Source: Phycisphaerae bacterium (GTDB lineage Bacteria; Planctomycetota; Phycisphaerae; UBA1845). From it: DNA of 56,780 nucleotides. Both the position numbers and the translations under genes were made by a program. The stretch covers positions 1-56,780 of the forward strand of contig JAGFJJ010000015.1 in NCBI GenBank assembly GCA_024102815.1, given 5' to 3'. The notes under the pieces are model-generated. The model saw only the letters and a program-made list of their open reading frames with translations, did no database searches and was not told the origin of the DNA. Positions 45,179 to 55,000 of the stretch are shown piece after piece; positions within the stretch are counted from its first letter, which is position 1; every line of letters begins with the position of its first letter.

Positions 45179-46033
45179 TCATCCGCCGCTCGGACTGTTC
45201 TGGTTCGGGGAGCCTGCGGGTTGCGGATTCGTTTCCGGCTTCGCGGCGGGGGCCGCACCTTGCTTTTCCTGCTCCTGCAGCTCCTGAATGTGCTTCCGCA
45301 AATCTTCGGGCAGGTCCTCAAAAGAGATCTGCTTGGGCTTGATCGTCTCATCTGCCGGCGGGGCTGTCGGGGCAGATGCCGTTTCCTCTTCTGCCGGTTT
45401 GGGTTCGGCCCAGCGAACCCTCGTGAATGTGCGATCGAGCGCCGCCAGTCGATCCGACGCCACCAGTTGATAAGGCGTTGACGCGAGATTCTTGGCGTCG
45501 ATCACCGCCTGGAGATGCTGGCGCGCATCTTCTTTGTGGTCCATGTCTCCGTCGATGGCGAATTGGTTCTCGGCGACGGTTGCCAGCCCCACATGCGCCG
45601 CGCCGACGGCGATCGGGTTGGATGGAAATCGGCTGAGCATCTTCTCGTACGCGGCTTGAGCCTGAAGATTGAGTTCCGCATCCGGAGGCGCCTCGACCTG
45701 CTGCGCCAGCCGCAGGGCATTCGCCCCGATGTCCAAAAGGCTGGAGAGCACGAAGGTCGGGTCGCTCGAGCCGTCTGCCAGCGTCTTCAGCGTCGATAGC
45801 GCCTCTCGACCCGATGTCGGATCGGTAAACGTCAGGGCGCCCTTCCGCTTCCAGGCCGTTTCCAGGGCGTTGGCCCGGGAACGCATCGCCACGGTCAGGA
45901 CAATGACGATCACGACGACCGCGCCCACCGCCAGGCCGATCTGCCTCCCGTGCTCGGACAAGTACTCCTGTGCCACCGAGAGCGCGTGCGACAGGTCATT
46001 CTCTTTTAATTCGTGGCGACGTTCAGCCTTCAT
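45179..46033 (-). CDS. YfgM-like membrane protein with TPR-type domain
   Basis: This is 284 residues. ENDLSHALSVAQEYLSEHGR plus a membrane helix (GLAVGAVVVIVIVLTVAMRS) is the YfgM/SecYEG-associated layout. Helical repeats (about 75-205) follow, then a Pro/Ala/Glu-rich C-terminal tail ending in SPNQNSPSGG. The periplasmic domain may act as a chaperone or envelope scaffold. It is encoded 130 nt upstream of the GH-like lipoprotein gene on the same strand. Confidence 0.75.
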   Translation of the reverse strand: MKAERRHELKENDLSHALSVAQEYLSEHGRQIGLAVGAVVVIVIVLTVAMRSRANALETAWKRKGALTFTDPTSGREALSTLKTLADGSSDPTFVLSSLLDIGANALRLAQQVEAPPDAELNLQAQAAYEKMLSRFPSNPIAVGAAHVGLATVAENQFAIDGDMDHKEDARQHLQAVIDAKNLASTPYQLVASDRLAALDRTFTRVRWAEPKPAEEETASAPTAPPADETIKPKQISFEDLPEDLRKHIQELQEQEKQGAAPAAKPETNPQPAGSPNQNSPSGG

Positions 46034-46388
46034 GGAATTTCAACTCGCGAGACGCTCCTTCTGACTCTCCGCACCTTCTCCCGCCGGGGAGCTCGGCCGG
46101 CCAATTCCGCCCGATTCGGGTGGAAGCGGTTGATGCTACGGATCGGATCGCAGTGCGTCAATCGGCCCGTTCGCGGCTTGGCTGGATTTCGACCCGGAGC
46201 TCCGCAACTTGGGGAACCGACGGACTTTTCGGGCGTCCAATAAGCGGTACACTGTCGTCGCCCGGACTTGGATTCCGCTTCGGAAGAACGGAGCGTGTTC
46301 TCGGGACGTACTTGTAACGGGCGTGTTTTATCTCTTGGGCCGAACCTGAAGGTCGCCCAGTTTCCATTTCTTACCGGAATCAACAGAC

Positions 46389-46970
46389 ATGAAACCCCGA
46401 CTGATCATTCTTGTCGTTCTCGCCATCGGGATCGCCGGCTATTGGGCATGGAAAGTCTCCAGCGCCAAGCCGGAGTCGACGGTGCCCGAGTTGAAGCCTC
46501 AAGTCCCTCCGGAGGAAGAAACCGACCCGGAGATCAGGGATGCCCGTATCAGGGGTGAGGAGCTTTGGAAGCGGCAGGTGGACTGTGAGCGCGCCCCGGG
46601 GGAACCGGATGTTTCCGTTCGCGTTGAAGTGGATACTTCCACCGGAAAGAACCGGATGTGGCTCTATTTCACAGAGGCTCATGGTTGGTACGCCCAGTAT
46701 TTCGCCGTAGACATCTGGTACACCGGCGGCGACGAATCGGTCGACAAATTTGATTCGCAATACAGTTTCGAAGTACGCAAGAACGAGTTCATTCGGGCCA
46801 AAGACACGTTGCGGACCTGCATCGAACTCAATCCTGGCGAGTTGGCGCGGGTGGGGGGCAGCATCGGCAAGACCGGTGATTGGAAAGCGGAAGTAACGTA
46901 CACAGATCCCCGTGCCTGCGTCACGGATCCCGATCCGCTGCCGGCGTTGCCTGATTCTACCTGCAAGTAG
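46389..46970 (+). CDS. Membrane-anchored hypothetical protein
   Basis: This is 193 residues. It starts at ATG 46389 with a signal anchor (LIILVVLAIGIAGYWAWKV), a Pro/Glu-rich linker, then a beta-rich exported domain with FTEAHGWYAQYFAVDIWYTG. It has four cysteines in the mature part. No family recognised. Divergent from the YfgM-like gene. Confidence 0.65.
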   Translation: MKPRLIILVVLAIGIAGYWAWKVSSAKPESTVPELKPQVPPEEETDPEIRDARIRGEELWKRQVDCERAPGEPDVSVRVEVDTSTGKNRMWLYFTEAHGWYAQYFAVDIWYTGGDESVDKFDSQYSFEVRKNEFIRAKDTLRTCIELNPGELARVGGSIGKTGDWKAEVTYTDPRACVTDPDPLPALPDSTCK

Positions 46971-48087
46971 CACTGAACACGGCCAGTTTCGCTGGGCTGG
47001 CAGGCGGAGCGCCTCACGCTGCCGCTATCCGCCTGCGCTGTTGTCAGAAGATGTCGCTTCGGCGTGTCGGATGGCATATACGGCGACGGATGCATCCTCG
47101 AGGAATCGAGGAGAGCCTCCACACTTGACGCCACACCCCAATGTGCAACAATTCTGTTCGCCGAATTTCGCGGCGCGGTTCCGCCGATTGGCGGCAAGCG
47201 GAAAACGGCGATTTTTCAGACGATTCCGGCGGGGGATCAGCGTCGGACTCGGCCTCCCGCCGCTGGGAATTTCCGACGAGTTTTCGTGTTGCTTCCAGGA
47301 GCATCCGAGTAGTGCCATGATCATGGCACTCAGCAGCCACCGTCCGGGGGAATTTGCTGCCTGACGGCTGAGCGGCGGGATTTCGTCCAGGCGCGTCGAG
47401 ATCTCGGCCTCTCATGAGCCCTTTGATTTGGCGGAAACGCAGGGCGGGATTGAGTTTCCCGGATTGACATGCACGCCGTTGACCTGGGGAAACGGTCACG
47501 GCGGTGAAACCTCCTGGGAGCTGAACTCAGTGTCAGTACTGCGTCAGGAGGGCGCCGTCGCCGATCTTATCGGGCATCGGGTTCCTTCCCGGGTTAGAGG
47601 TCCTATAACTGCGCTCGGACTCGGTGCGGATAATACCGGACTCTGCCGCTCGGAGCCGATTTTTTGGATTAGCCTTGCAAAGAGTCCCATATTTTCTTAG
47701 GCTATCAGGACGTTTAGGTAATCTCGGACGTGTGAAGCGCGGTTCACTTGGTGCCGTGCCGGCGTCACGAGAGGACAAGCACGGCGCGAATCCAGGATTG
47801 ACTGCGACGTATGGATTCGGACGTTGTCGGGTTAGCGGGGAATGGCGCGGACCGAGGCGAAATGGCTCTTGGTCCGGTTGCCGATGAGCGGTCGAGCGGC
47901 AATTCCGACTTGCGGCTTGGCAACGACCCCCGCCGGACCCGAAGCACGTGAGAAAGGAGGGTTTATCGAGAGGCCGGTCGTAATGCGAGTTCGAAGTGGT
48001 TCTTGTACCGTGACAACGGTGAGTAACGGACGGAAGGAAAGAAGCGTTTTAGTGGATTCGTTAATCGAACGAAGGAGTAGGGAACAG
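46971..48087. other. Long intergenic region without a convincing gene
   Basis: About 1.1 kb precede the 48088 gene. Short frames exist on both strands but lack ribosome sites, normal codon pattern or family motifs. The frame of the 48088 gene stays open back to 47842, but AGGAG sits at 48074 and a signal peptide starts at 48088, so the extension is not used. A long leader for that gene is possible. Confidence 0.4.
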
Positions 48088-49359
48088 ATGAAGAAGATTT
48101 TTTGTGCAGTGATGGCTTGCGGCCTTCTGGCCGCCGTGGCGGTCTCGCCGGCCCTGGCGCAGGATCGCGTCAGCGCCACCGAGAAGGGTTCGATTCTTCT
48201 TTACCCCAAGGTGGAAATCCGTTGGGATGCTGCCGGTAACGTGATTCAGGACACGTTCATCGACATCACCAACGACTTCCCGGAAGACGTGTTTGTTCAG
48301 ATGCACTTCGTCAACGGCGACGAAGCGCTGGATTATGATTGCTATTACGATCACAACTGCGAGGCGAGCCTCGGCGTCGGCAACGAGAATTGCCGCGTGT
48401 GCGAGCGTCCTCACCTCGGCTGGAACTGGGTCGACGTCAAGATCGAGCTGACCGGCAATGAGCCGACCTACTGGTCGGCCTACACCGGTCTGCCGAAGGG
48501 CGTCTCCCCGTTCACGATTCTCGATCCTGGCTATCCGCCGGGACGTCCCGATCCGGATGGCTCGGGCAACCGCGTCCTGCGCGGCTTCGTGATCGCCTGG
48601 GCGGTCAACAACGTGGGCGAGGAAATCCGCTGGAACCACCTGAAGGGCGATGCCCTCCTGGTCAACTACATGAACGGTTCGGCGTGGGAGTACAATGCCT
48701 ATGCGTTCGGCGCCCTGGTGCCGGAGACCAACGGCGGGCTCATTCCGGGAACCGGCGAGCTTCTGCTCGACGGCCAGGAGTATGAGGCCGTGTTCGCCGA
48801 GCTGCTGCTCGACTTCTATGCCGTCGGTTCGACCGCCTTCTCGGGCGCCGGCCGCACGGTCGAGGTCGACACGGACCTGACGCTCATGCCCATGGACATC
48901 GATCTGCGCCAGGAGAATGAAGGCCCGACGACGACCAAGGCCTTCTTCACCATCTGGAACATGAACGAGTTCAAGTTCTCGGGTACCGAGCGTTGCATCA
49001 CCTGCTGGGATCAGACGCTCCTGCGTTTCTACGATGCTCCGAACCACTTCCTCCTGCAGAACCTGCAGACGAACAAGGGTAAGGCCCGCATCGACGGTAT
49101 CCGCAGCGCGGTTGTCTGCGATGATCCCGAGAACGGCATCGTGAGCAAGGCTACGGCCCTGCTCGGCGTGTCGATGAAGTACCTGCGCTTTGACGCGGGC
49201 GTCGATTATGCTCAGGCCGGCTCGAACCTCGTTGGTTTGGGCGTCGAGAGCGCGACGATTTATGCGGACGTGACGTCAAATCCGAATCAGGAGCGCGGCA
49301 CCGATGGCCTGTCGGAGGTCAAGGTTGATCGCGGTGGTGTCGACCGTTTGTCACGCTAG
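48088..49359 (+). CDS. Exported protein with C-terminal module shared with the giant surface protein
   Basis: This is 423 residues. The signal peptide is MKKIFCAVMACGLLAAVAVS, PALAQ. The N-terminal domain (about 27-275) begins KGSILLYPKVEIRWDAAGNV with FIDITNDFPEDVFVQMHFVN, a pattern I recall from uncharacterised exported proteins. It contains a Cys-rich loop (CYYDHNCEASLGVGNENCRVC). From residue 281 it carries a module with FTIWNMNEFKFSGTERCI, YDAPNHFLLQNLQTNKGKAR and VVCD, repeated in the protein starting at 52084. It ends with a polar tail and is followed by an intrinsic terminator. Confidence 0.8.
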   Translation: MKKIFCAVMACGLLAAVAVSPALAQDRVSATEKGSILLYPKVEIRWDAAGNVIQDTFIDITNDFPEDVFVQMHFVNGDEALDYDCYYDHNCEASLGVGNENCRVCERPHLGWNWVDVKIELTGNEPTYWSAYTGLPKGVSPFTILDPGYPPGRPDPDGSGNRVLRGFVIAWAVNNVGEEIRWNHLKGDALLVNYMNGSAWEYNAYAFGALVPETNGGLIPGTGELLLDGQEYEAVFAELLLDFYAVGSTAFSGAGRTVEVDTDLTLMPMDIDLRQENEGPTTTKAFFTIWNMNEFKFSGTERCITCWDQTLLRFYDAPNHFLLQNLQTNKGKARIDGIRSAVVCDDPENGIVSKATALLGVSMKYLRFDAGVDYAQAGSNLVGLGVESATIYADVTSNPNQERGTDGLSEVKVDRGGVDRLSR

Positions 49360-49484
49360 CAGGACCACGAACTACCGCCTTGGAGGAAACAGCGGAGGTT
49401 CGTATCGTGCGGCTCCGAAACGTGCCAACGGTAGCAGGGCCTTACACGACTCCATTGCGATGACGGGTCTTTGTTGACGGATAA

Positions 49485-49528
49485 GGTCGGGTCGAAGCGG
49501 ATTTCCGCTTCGGCCCGGCCTGCTTTTT
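49485..49528 (+). terminator. Intrinsic terminator downstream of the 48088 gene
   Basis: A stem of 17 bp, nearly perfect (GGTCGGGTCGAAGCGGA 49485-49501 with its partner 49504-49520, two G-T-type mismatches), is followed by TGCTTTTTG. It lies about 125 nt after the stop. Confidence 0.8.
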
Positions 49529-49714
49529 GCGCCGCGGGCCATGGCGCCCCGATGTGCGGCAGAAGGACCCCGCCCGAATCACGCCTGCCGCGGATTGTGT
49601 CCGATAATCAAGCCGCCACTTGACTTTTCCGGACATTTGCGCTCTCCTTAAATACGTTGGGCAAACGAAAGCCGGCAACGGACGCCGGTCAAAGTTGCGA
49701 GAGGCGATCCCGAA

Positions 49715-51715
49715 TTGGAAGCTGCATATATAGACATTCTGGGTAATCTGCGCAAATTCCGGTGGATAGGGTGCATCCTTGCCATCATCACCGGGGTATG
49801 GGCAGTTCCTGGCGCGGCTGGGGCCGTGCCGGTACCCGGGAATGGCACATCGGTGGCTTTCCCCCCTGAGACGCCCGGCGTCGAGCCGGACGAGTTCGCC
49901 TGCGCGCTGTTCGGAGCCGGCGAAATCGCATGTCTTCGAGCCTCCTCCAGCGACAGGGGAACGCCCGTGCGTTCGACTACGCTGCAGTTGGGTTCGGGAA
50001 TCGAGTCGTCCATTGAGCTGCGTCCAGCCAAGAGGCCCGAAGCGGGCCGACACGCGACGGCGTGCGGCTGGCTGCCGCGGTTCGGGTCCGTGGGTCTGGT
50101 TCTGCTGGGAGCCACGCTGGGATTGCCCGATCGAGCCGATGGCGGCCGGGGTGACCCGTTCAAGATCGAATTCGATTTCATTCCGAGTAACCCGAGCGTC
50201 GGTGAGCAGGTGAGCTTTGCAGCGGATGTCGGATTGGCCCGGTCGGGAATGCACCGGTGGGAATTCGCTCGTTGCGCAACGACGGAAGGTCCGTGCGATG
50301 TGGTGCATACGGACGAGGGTCGGAACGTCAGTTTCGCCTTCAATGAACCCGGATATTGGGAAGTGACACTTCTGGTCGGGCTGACCAAGACCCGCGTCGG
50401 AAGCACGTCCAGGCTGATTGACGTGGCGCCTGCTGCCGCCCAGGGACTGGTGGCCAACTTTCAGGTGTTGCGGCTTGCGGAAGTGGATCCCCATACCGGC
50501 GAGGAAACGTGGGAGCCGGTGGGCTTGTCCGAAGATGACCCAATCGGATACGGCGAGCGCGTGGTGCTGGCGTCGACGAGCGCCGGCGCGGCTTACTATC
50601 GGTGGCGTGAAGACGGCAAGCTTATCAGCACGAGTTCGAGCGAAGCGCGAACATATAGCGGTCCGACATCGGTCGGGGTCTCCCTGACAGTGTACAACGC
50701 GGATGCGAGTGAATCGGACGCGGTGACGAAGACAGTATACGTGGCTGATGGCGTCGAGGTGCTGGACTTCCTCCCCACGGTTGCACGGCAAACGCGTTCG
50801 ATGGCGGTCGACGGGAACATCGCGTGGGTGATTCGCATGACGGATGAGCTTGCGGCGATTGACGTAAGCGACCCTTCGAACCTGCGCTACATCGTGGGTG
50901 GCGTTTTTCCGGCGTCGAGCGGATGGAATGTGGCTGCGGCGGAGCAGCGCGTCCTGGTCGCTCGCGGACCTGCGGGACTTGACATATATACCAATCCGTT
51001 GAATCCCGTCCTTCGCAGCGTGTTCACCTATGACACGAATGCCCTGGACGGTCAGCAGGTCTACGACGTGAAAGCGATCGGAAAGCTCGCGTTCCTGGCG
51101 GCCGGACCGGCGGGGCTCAAGGTCCTCGACGTTTCGCTGCCGACGGCACCGCGTCTGCTGGGACAGGCGGTGATTCCCAATGGTCACACGGCCCGCTGGC
51201 TGGCGCTGGGCGGAGGAGTCGCCTTCGTTGCGGACGAAGTCGGCGGTGTTCACGTCGTGGATGTATCGCGGTTCAATCCGGCGTTCCCGCAAGCGGGACC
51301 GATCTTCGTTTCGAGCACGGTCATGGCCAGCGCTGTTGTGGATCGCATTACGGCCAATGAGACCGGGCTGGTGGCCTGCGTCACAGCACTGGGCGTCAAT
51401 CTGTTTCAGGTTGTCAGCCCCGCAGATGTGCGTCCCACCGCGACCATCGACGGTCGAGCATTTGCGGGAAGGCAGCCGAGCGGTATCGTCCTGGGCGATA
51501 GCACGCTGCACATGGCGTTCGCGTACGCAAGTCTCTGGCCATTTGAGTTGTACGTGTTTGACGTTGTTGATCCTTATTCGCCGTACAGCCTGGTTTCAAT
51601 ATCAAACACGAATACTGTGGGGGGAGTGATTGGGACGGGCGTTCGCGCCAACGGCGCGGTAATCTGGGCGAGTGCCTTCCACGATCTCTTTTCAACGACG
51701 GATCTTGGCCGTTAG
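49715..51715 (+). CDS. Exported protein with PKD-like and LVIVD-type repeats
   Basis: This is 666 residues. The start is a TTG at 49715 (GAGAGGCG upstream); no better ATG gives a signal segment (WIGCILAIITGVWAVPGAAG). A second hydrophobic stretch (GSVGLVLLGATLG) is at about 125-138. PKD-like beta domains are at about 150-345 (PSNPSVGEQVSFAADVGLAR, TVYNADASES). Residues 350-660 hold LVIVD-type propeller units (AAIDVSDPSNLRYIVGG, LKVLDVSLPTAPRLLGQ, VHVVDVSRFNP, ELYVFDVVDPYSPY). It is probably a cell-surface protein. A terminator follows. Confidence 0.75.
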   Translation: MEAAYIDILGNLRKFRWIGCILAIITGVWAVPGAAGAVPVPGNGTSVAFPPETPGVEPDEFACALFGAGEIACLRASSSDRGTPVRSTTLQLGSGIESSIELRPAKRPEAGRHATACGWLPRFGSVGLVLLGATLGLPDRADGGRGDPFKIEFDFIPSNPSVGEQVSFAADVGLARSGMHRWEFARCATTEGPCDVVHTDEGRNVSFAFNEPGYWEVTLLVGLTKTRVGSTSRLIDVAPAAAQGLVANFQVLRLAEVDPHTGEETWEPVGLSEDDPIGYGERVVLASTSAGAAYYRWREDGKLISTSSSEARTYSGPTSVGVSLTVYNADASESDAVTKTVYVADGVEVLDFLPTVARQTRSMAVDGNIAWVIRMTDELAAIDVSDPSNLRYIVGGVFPASSGWNVAAAEQRVLVARGPAGLDIYTNPLNPVLRSVFTYDTNALDGQQVYDVKAIGKLAFLAAGPAGLKVLDVSLPTAPRLLGQAVIPNGHTARWLALGGGVAFVADEVGGVHVVDVSRFNPAFPQAGPIFVSSTVMASAVVDRITANETGLVACVTALGVNLFQVVSPADVRPTATIDGRAFAGRQPSGIVLGDSTLHMAFAYASLWPFELYVFDVVDPYSPYSLVSISNTNTVGGVIGTGVRANGAVIWASAFHDLFSTTDLGR

Positions 51716-51770
51716 CAGGCCAGTCGAATTCGCCAGCCTATCGCGCTGCTGGAGATCGAGTAAAGGAACG

Positions 51771-51813
51771 CACCGGTACGCCGCAGTTGACGGGGCGTAC
51801 CGGTGTTATTATC
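51771..51813 (+). terminator. Intrinsic terminator downstream of the PKD/LVIVD gene
   Basis: A perfect 12-bp stem (CACCGGTACGCC 51771-51782 with GGCGTACCGGTG 51794-51805) is followed by TTATTATC. Confidence 0.75.
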
Positions 51814-51892
51814 GGTCCCAGTAAGATCGTTCCGCCGGAATCATCCTTCCTTCGTTGGCAACCCGCCTCCTGGCTATTCTCGCTTTAATCGT

Positions 51893-51921
51893 TGACCTGC
51901 CCGCGCATGTCTGATAACCTA
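51893..51921 (+). promoter_or_regulatory. Candidate promoter of the giant surface-protein gene
   Basis: TTGACC (51893-51898) and TAACCT (51916-51921) are separated by 17 nt, about 165 nt upstream of the start codon. The -35 is close to consensus, the -10 is weak. The site lies between the terminator at 51771 and the gene, where a promoter is expected. Confidence 0.4.
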
Positions 51922-52083
51922 TTTTCCGTCCGATATTCGTTCCAGATTATCGGGCAGGATATTTGTGCGGCCGGTGCCGCGCAAATGAGCAGGGGAACAG
52001 AAGGATCAGTACTTCCAGCCTGTGAGCGCTTCCAGGGGTGGGGTGATTGACGCCGATTGGCCAAAGTTGAGAGGGTGAAAGTC

Positions 52084-55000
52084 ATGTTCGTTATTCGTCG
52101 TAGCCGTTCTTGTGTCGTACTCCTGGCATTGCTTGCATTCACCGTCGGATCGGGTGCGAGTTTCGCACAGACCCAGCCCACCGTTGATGGAAACCTCACG
52201 GACATCGCCAATTCGGTGACGGACATCATCAACAACGGACTCCCTGCATTCGCAATCAATCAGGTCGACCAGCTCGAGAGCGGGCCCATGCCCGGCTCGG
52301 ATGGTTTCCAGGATGAGCCGTTGCAAGATACCGCGACGCCCCAAGGGCGATTCATGCACTCCCCAGTCAACATGGGCAATGCGTACCTCATCTATAAGCC
52401 GGACTCGGACGGAAACATCGGGACGGCGCCGATGTTTGCCGACGACGACAGCTGGCTGGCATTGGGCATCAACATCGCGAACGGCGACGGAGACGTGGTT
52501 CTCCAAGGCGATTCGATCAAGCTTGTGACGCCGCCCGATCTGCCGGGGATCATCATGGTTCCCTTCGACGCTGATGGAAACGGAAATCCGGGGACCATTG
52601 GCACCGGCGCCCAAAGCCGTTGGGCGCCGTCCGAGCCGGTCGCCGGTTTCGGCGAGCGCAACGATGCATTGAATATGTTCTTCCTGACGTGTGCGGAATC
52701 GGTCAATGATTTCCAGATCGGGCAGCCGGAGATCTCGATTTTCTATGAGCAGATCTTTGCCGGCCCTACGAATCTTCAGATCCTTCGCAACGGCATCGAT
52801 GTGGGTCCCGTGGCGACGAACTTTCCGATGTCCGCGGCCCCCGCAAACGGATCGACGACGGCTTCCATCGCGGCCCGTGGTCTCAATGGAATCAGTGACG
52901 ACGACTTCGAGTTTTTGATTCCGAAGGTGGACAGCAAGTTCAGCCTCGCCTTCCCCGGGGAGGACTTTGCGACGGTGACGCGGTTCCGTCTGGCCCGACT
53001 CGGACTTCTGCTCAGCAGCGATGCTTCCGGCGACCTCTCGAACGAAGACACGATGTTCATTCTCGTGAACCTGGGTCTTCCCGAACTTCGCGTGACCAAG
53101 CAGGTTCGCTGCGAGGGCGAGACTGTGTGGCGGGACAGCGCCGAGGCGCTTCCGGGTGCGACGCTCGAATATCGGATTGAAGTCGAGAATCTGGGCAATA
53201 CGGATCTGGGCATCACCCTGGAAGACGTGCTGAGTTCGCAGCTTTGTGGCGTTGAACCCGTTGCGGGCTCGTTGGCGGCGACCCTTTTCCGTCCGGGTGA
53301 CGCGATCGGCCAAGCGGTCAATTTTGATAATGCTGGATCTTTCGTGCCGCCGTTGAACCCCGATTTCTTCGACGATCCGCTGCTGCCCGGCGAACAGGGC
53401 TTCCTCACCAATCTCGACGGAACACCGACGTTTCTTGGCGTACTGAAGGGCTTCAACGTATGTGACGACCCGGCGAACCCGACGGTGGGCGATCGGATTG
53501 TCATCACGTTCAGGGCGGCCGTTCCGGACAATTGCCCGGCGTGCTCGGCTTTGGGCCAGGTCAACGACGTGGTCAACACGGTGACGGCGATCGGAGATCC
53601 GGACGCGACCGACCCGCCCACCATCGATGGCGATGAGATTGAAGCCACTGACAGCGTGCCGGTGAATCTGCTTTGCCGTGACGTCAGCTTCGACAAAATG
53701 GCCAACGTATCCACGCTGCCGACGACCGTGCCGTTCACGCTGACGTACACCTATAGCGTTCGCAACGACGGCGAATTGGTGGAATCGGCCACGATTCGCG
53801 ACGCCAACTTGTGTGCGGATGTGGTAGCCATCGCGGGTGTGGACTTCGCGGCCCCGGGCGTGGCCACCTCGTGCCCGATCTGCGTGACACCGGCCAGCGG
53901 CGTGACCACCAACGTGGCGGCCAGCGGCGGCACGTTCTCGACAATGTGCTCGATTCAGTTCACCTCGGTCGCCGGCGCGCAAGCATTCCTGGCGGCTGAC
54001 GATGGACGAAGCCCGCTGCAGGGCGATCCGCAGGAGTGCACCGGCGGAACGGGCGACCCGCTGTGCTACACCAACCGGGCGGAACTTCGCGTCGAGGGCG
54101 CGAATCTGCCCGAGGGCTGCAATCAGGAAGATGTGTACCGGGCGTGCGAGACGGTGTGCTCGGGCTGCAATCTGGTCGTAACCAAGGACGTCGGGTGTAT
54201 TGGCCCGGACGGCATGGTCGATCAGTACAACGACATTGAGGACACGCTGCCGGGTCAGGACCTGCGATACCGCATTCGGGCGATGAACACCGGCACGCCG
54301 GTCTGCCAGGTTTGCATCAGCGACACGCTGAGCTGCGGCTCGTGGCTCAAGGCCGGAACCTTGAGCGGGCGGATCGATCCGGGCAACCGTTCGGTGCCTC
54401 TGCCGGGATTCTCGTTCAGCGGCGGGCGGACGTGCTACGATGTTTCTTCGTTGGGATGCCTGGGTAGCGGTGAGACGCTGACGGTCACCTTTGACGTGCA
54501 GGTGCCGGGCGATGCGTCGTTTGCGGCGCCTACGCCCTCGCCGGATTGCACGAACGAAGTGTTCATTGAAGGGTATCTGGATGCCGGGACGAGCCCGACG
54601 GCGCCGCCGGATTGCGATGACGAGGATAACGCCGCGATCGATGTGCTGGCGCGGAATGTGACGTACAGCAAGACGGTGACAACGCTTAGTGCGGCCGGAG
54701 GCACGATCGACAAATCGAACCTGCCGGTCGTTGATGACGGCTCCTATCCGATCCGTGCGACGTTCAACTACGCCGCGATGAACAACGGCGAACTCACGGA
54801 GATGGTGACCATCCGAGACGATCTGCTGTGCTCTGATGTTCAGGGAATTCCGGGGCTTGTCGTCGGTCCGTGCGACGTTTGCCCGTCGCCGCCGGGGAAG
54901 AGCGGGAATGTCGTTCCGGGCGGTTCACTCAGCGCGAGCTGCCGGCTGACGTTTAACACACCGGCGGCCTTGGTAGAGTTCCTGGCCAAGGACGACGGTC

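Noticed and set aside
47675..47703. Possible promoter TTGCAA-17-TAGGCT upstream of the 48088 gene
   Set aside because: Only 7 of 12 consensus bases and nearly 400 nt from the start codon; too weak to list.
49442..51511. Minus-strand open frame of about 689 codons
   Set aside because: It is antisense to the PKD/LVIVD gene and has the His/Arg-rich composition of a GC-driven shadow frame.
52006..53982. Long open frame on the minus strand (about 658 codons)
   Set aside because: It is antisense to the giant surface-protein gene. The plus-strand frame has a signal peptide, ribosome site and repeat structure; the minus frame is Arg/His/Asp-rich without family motifs.
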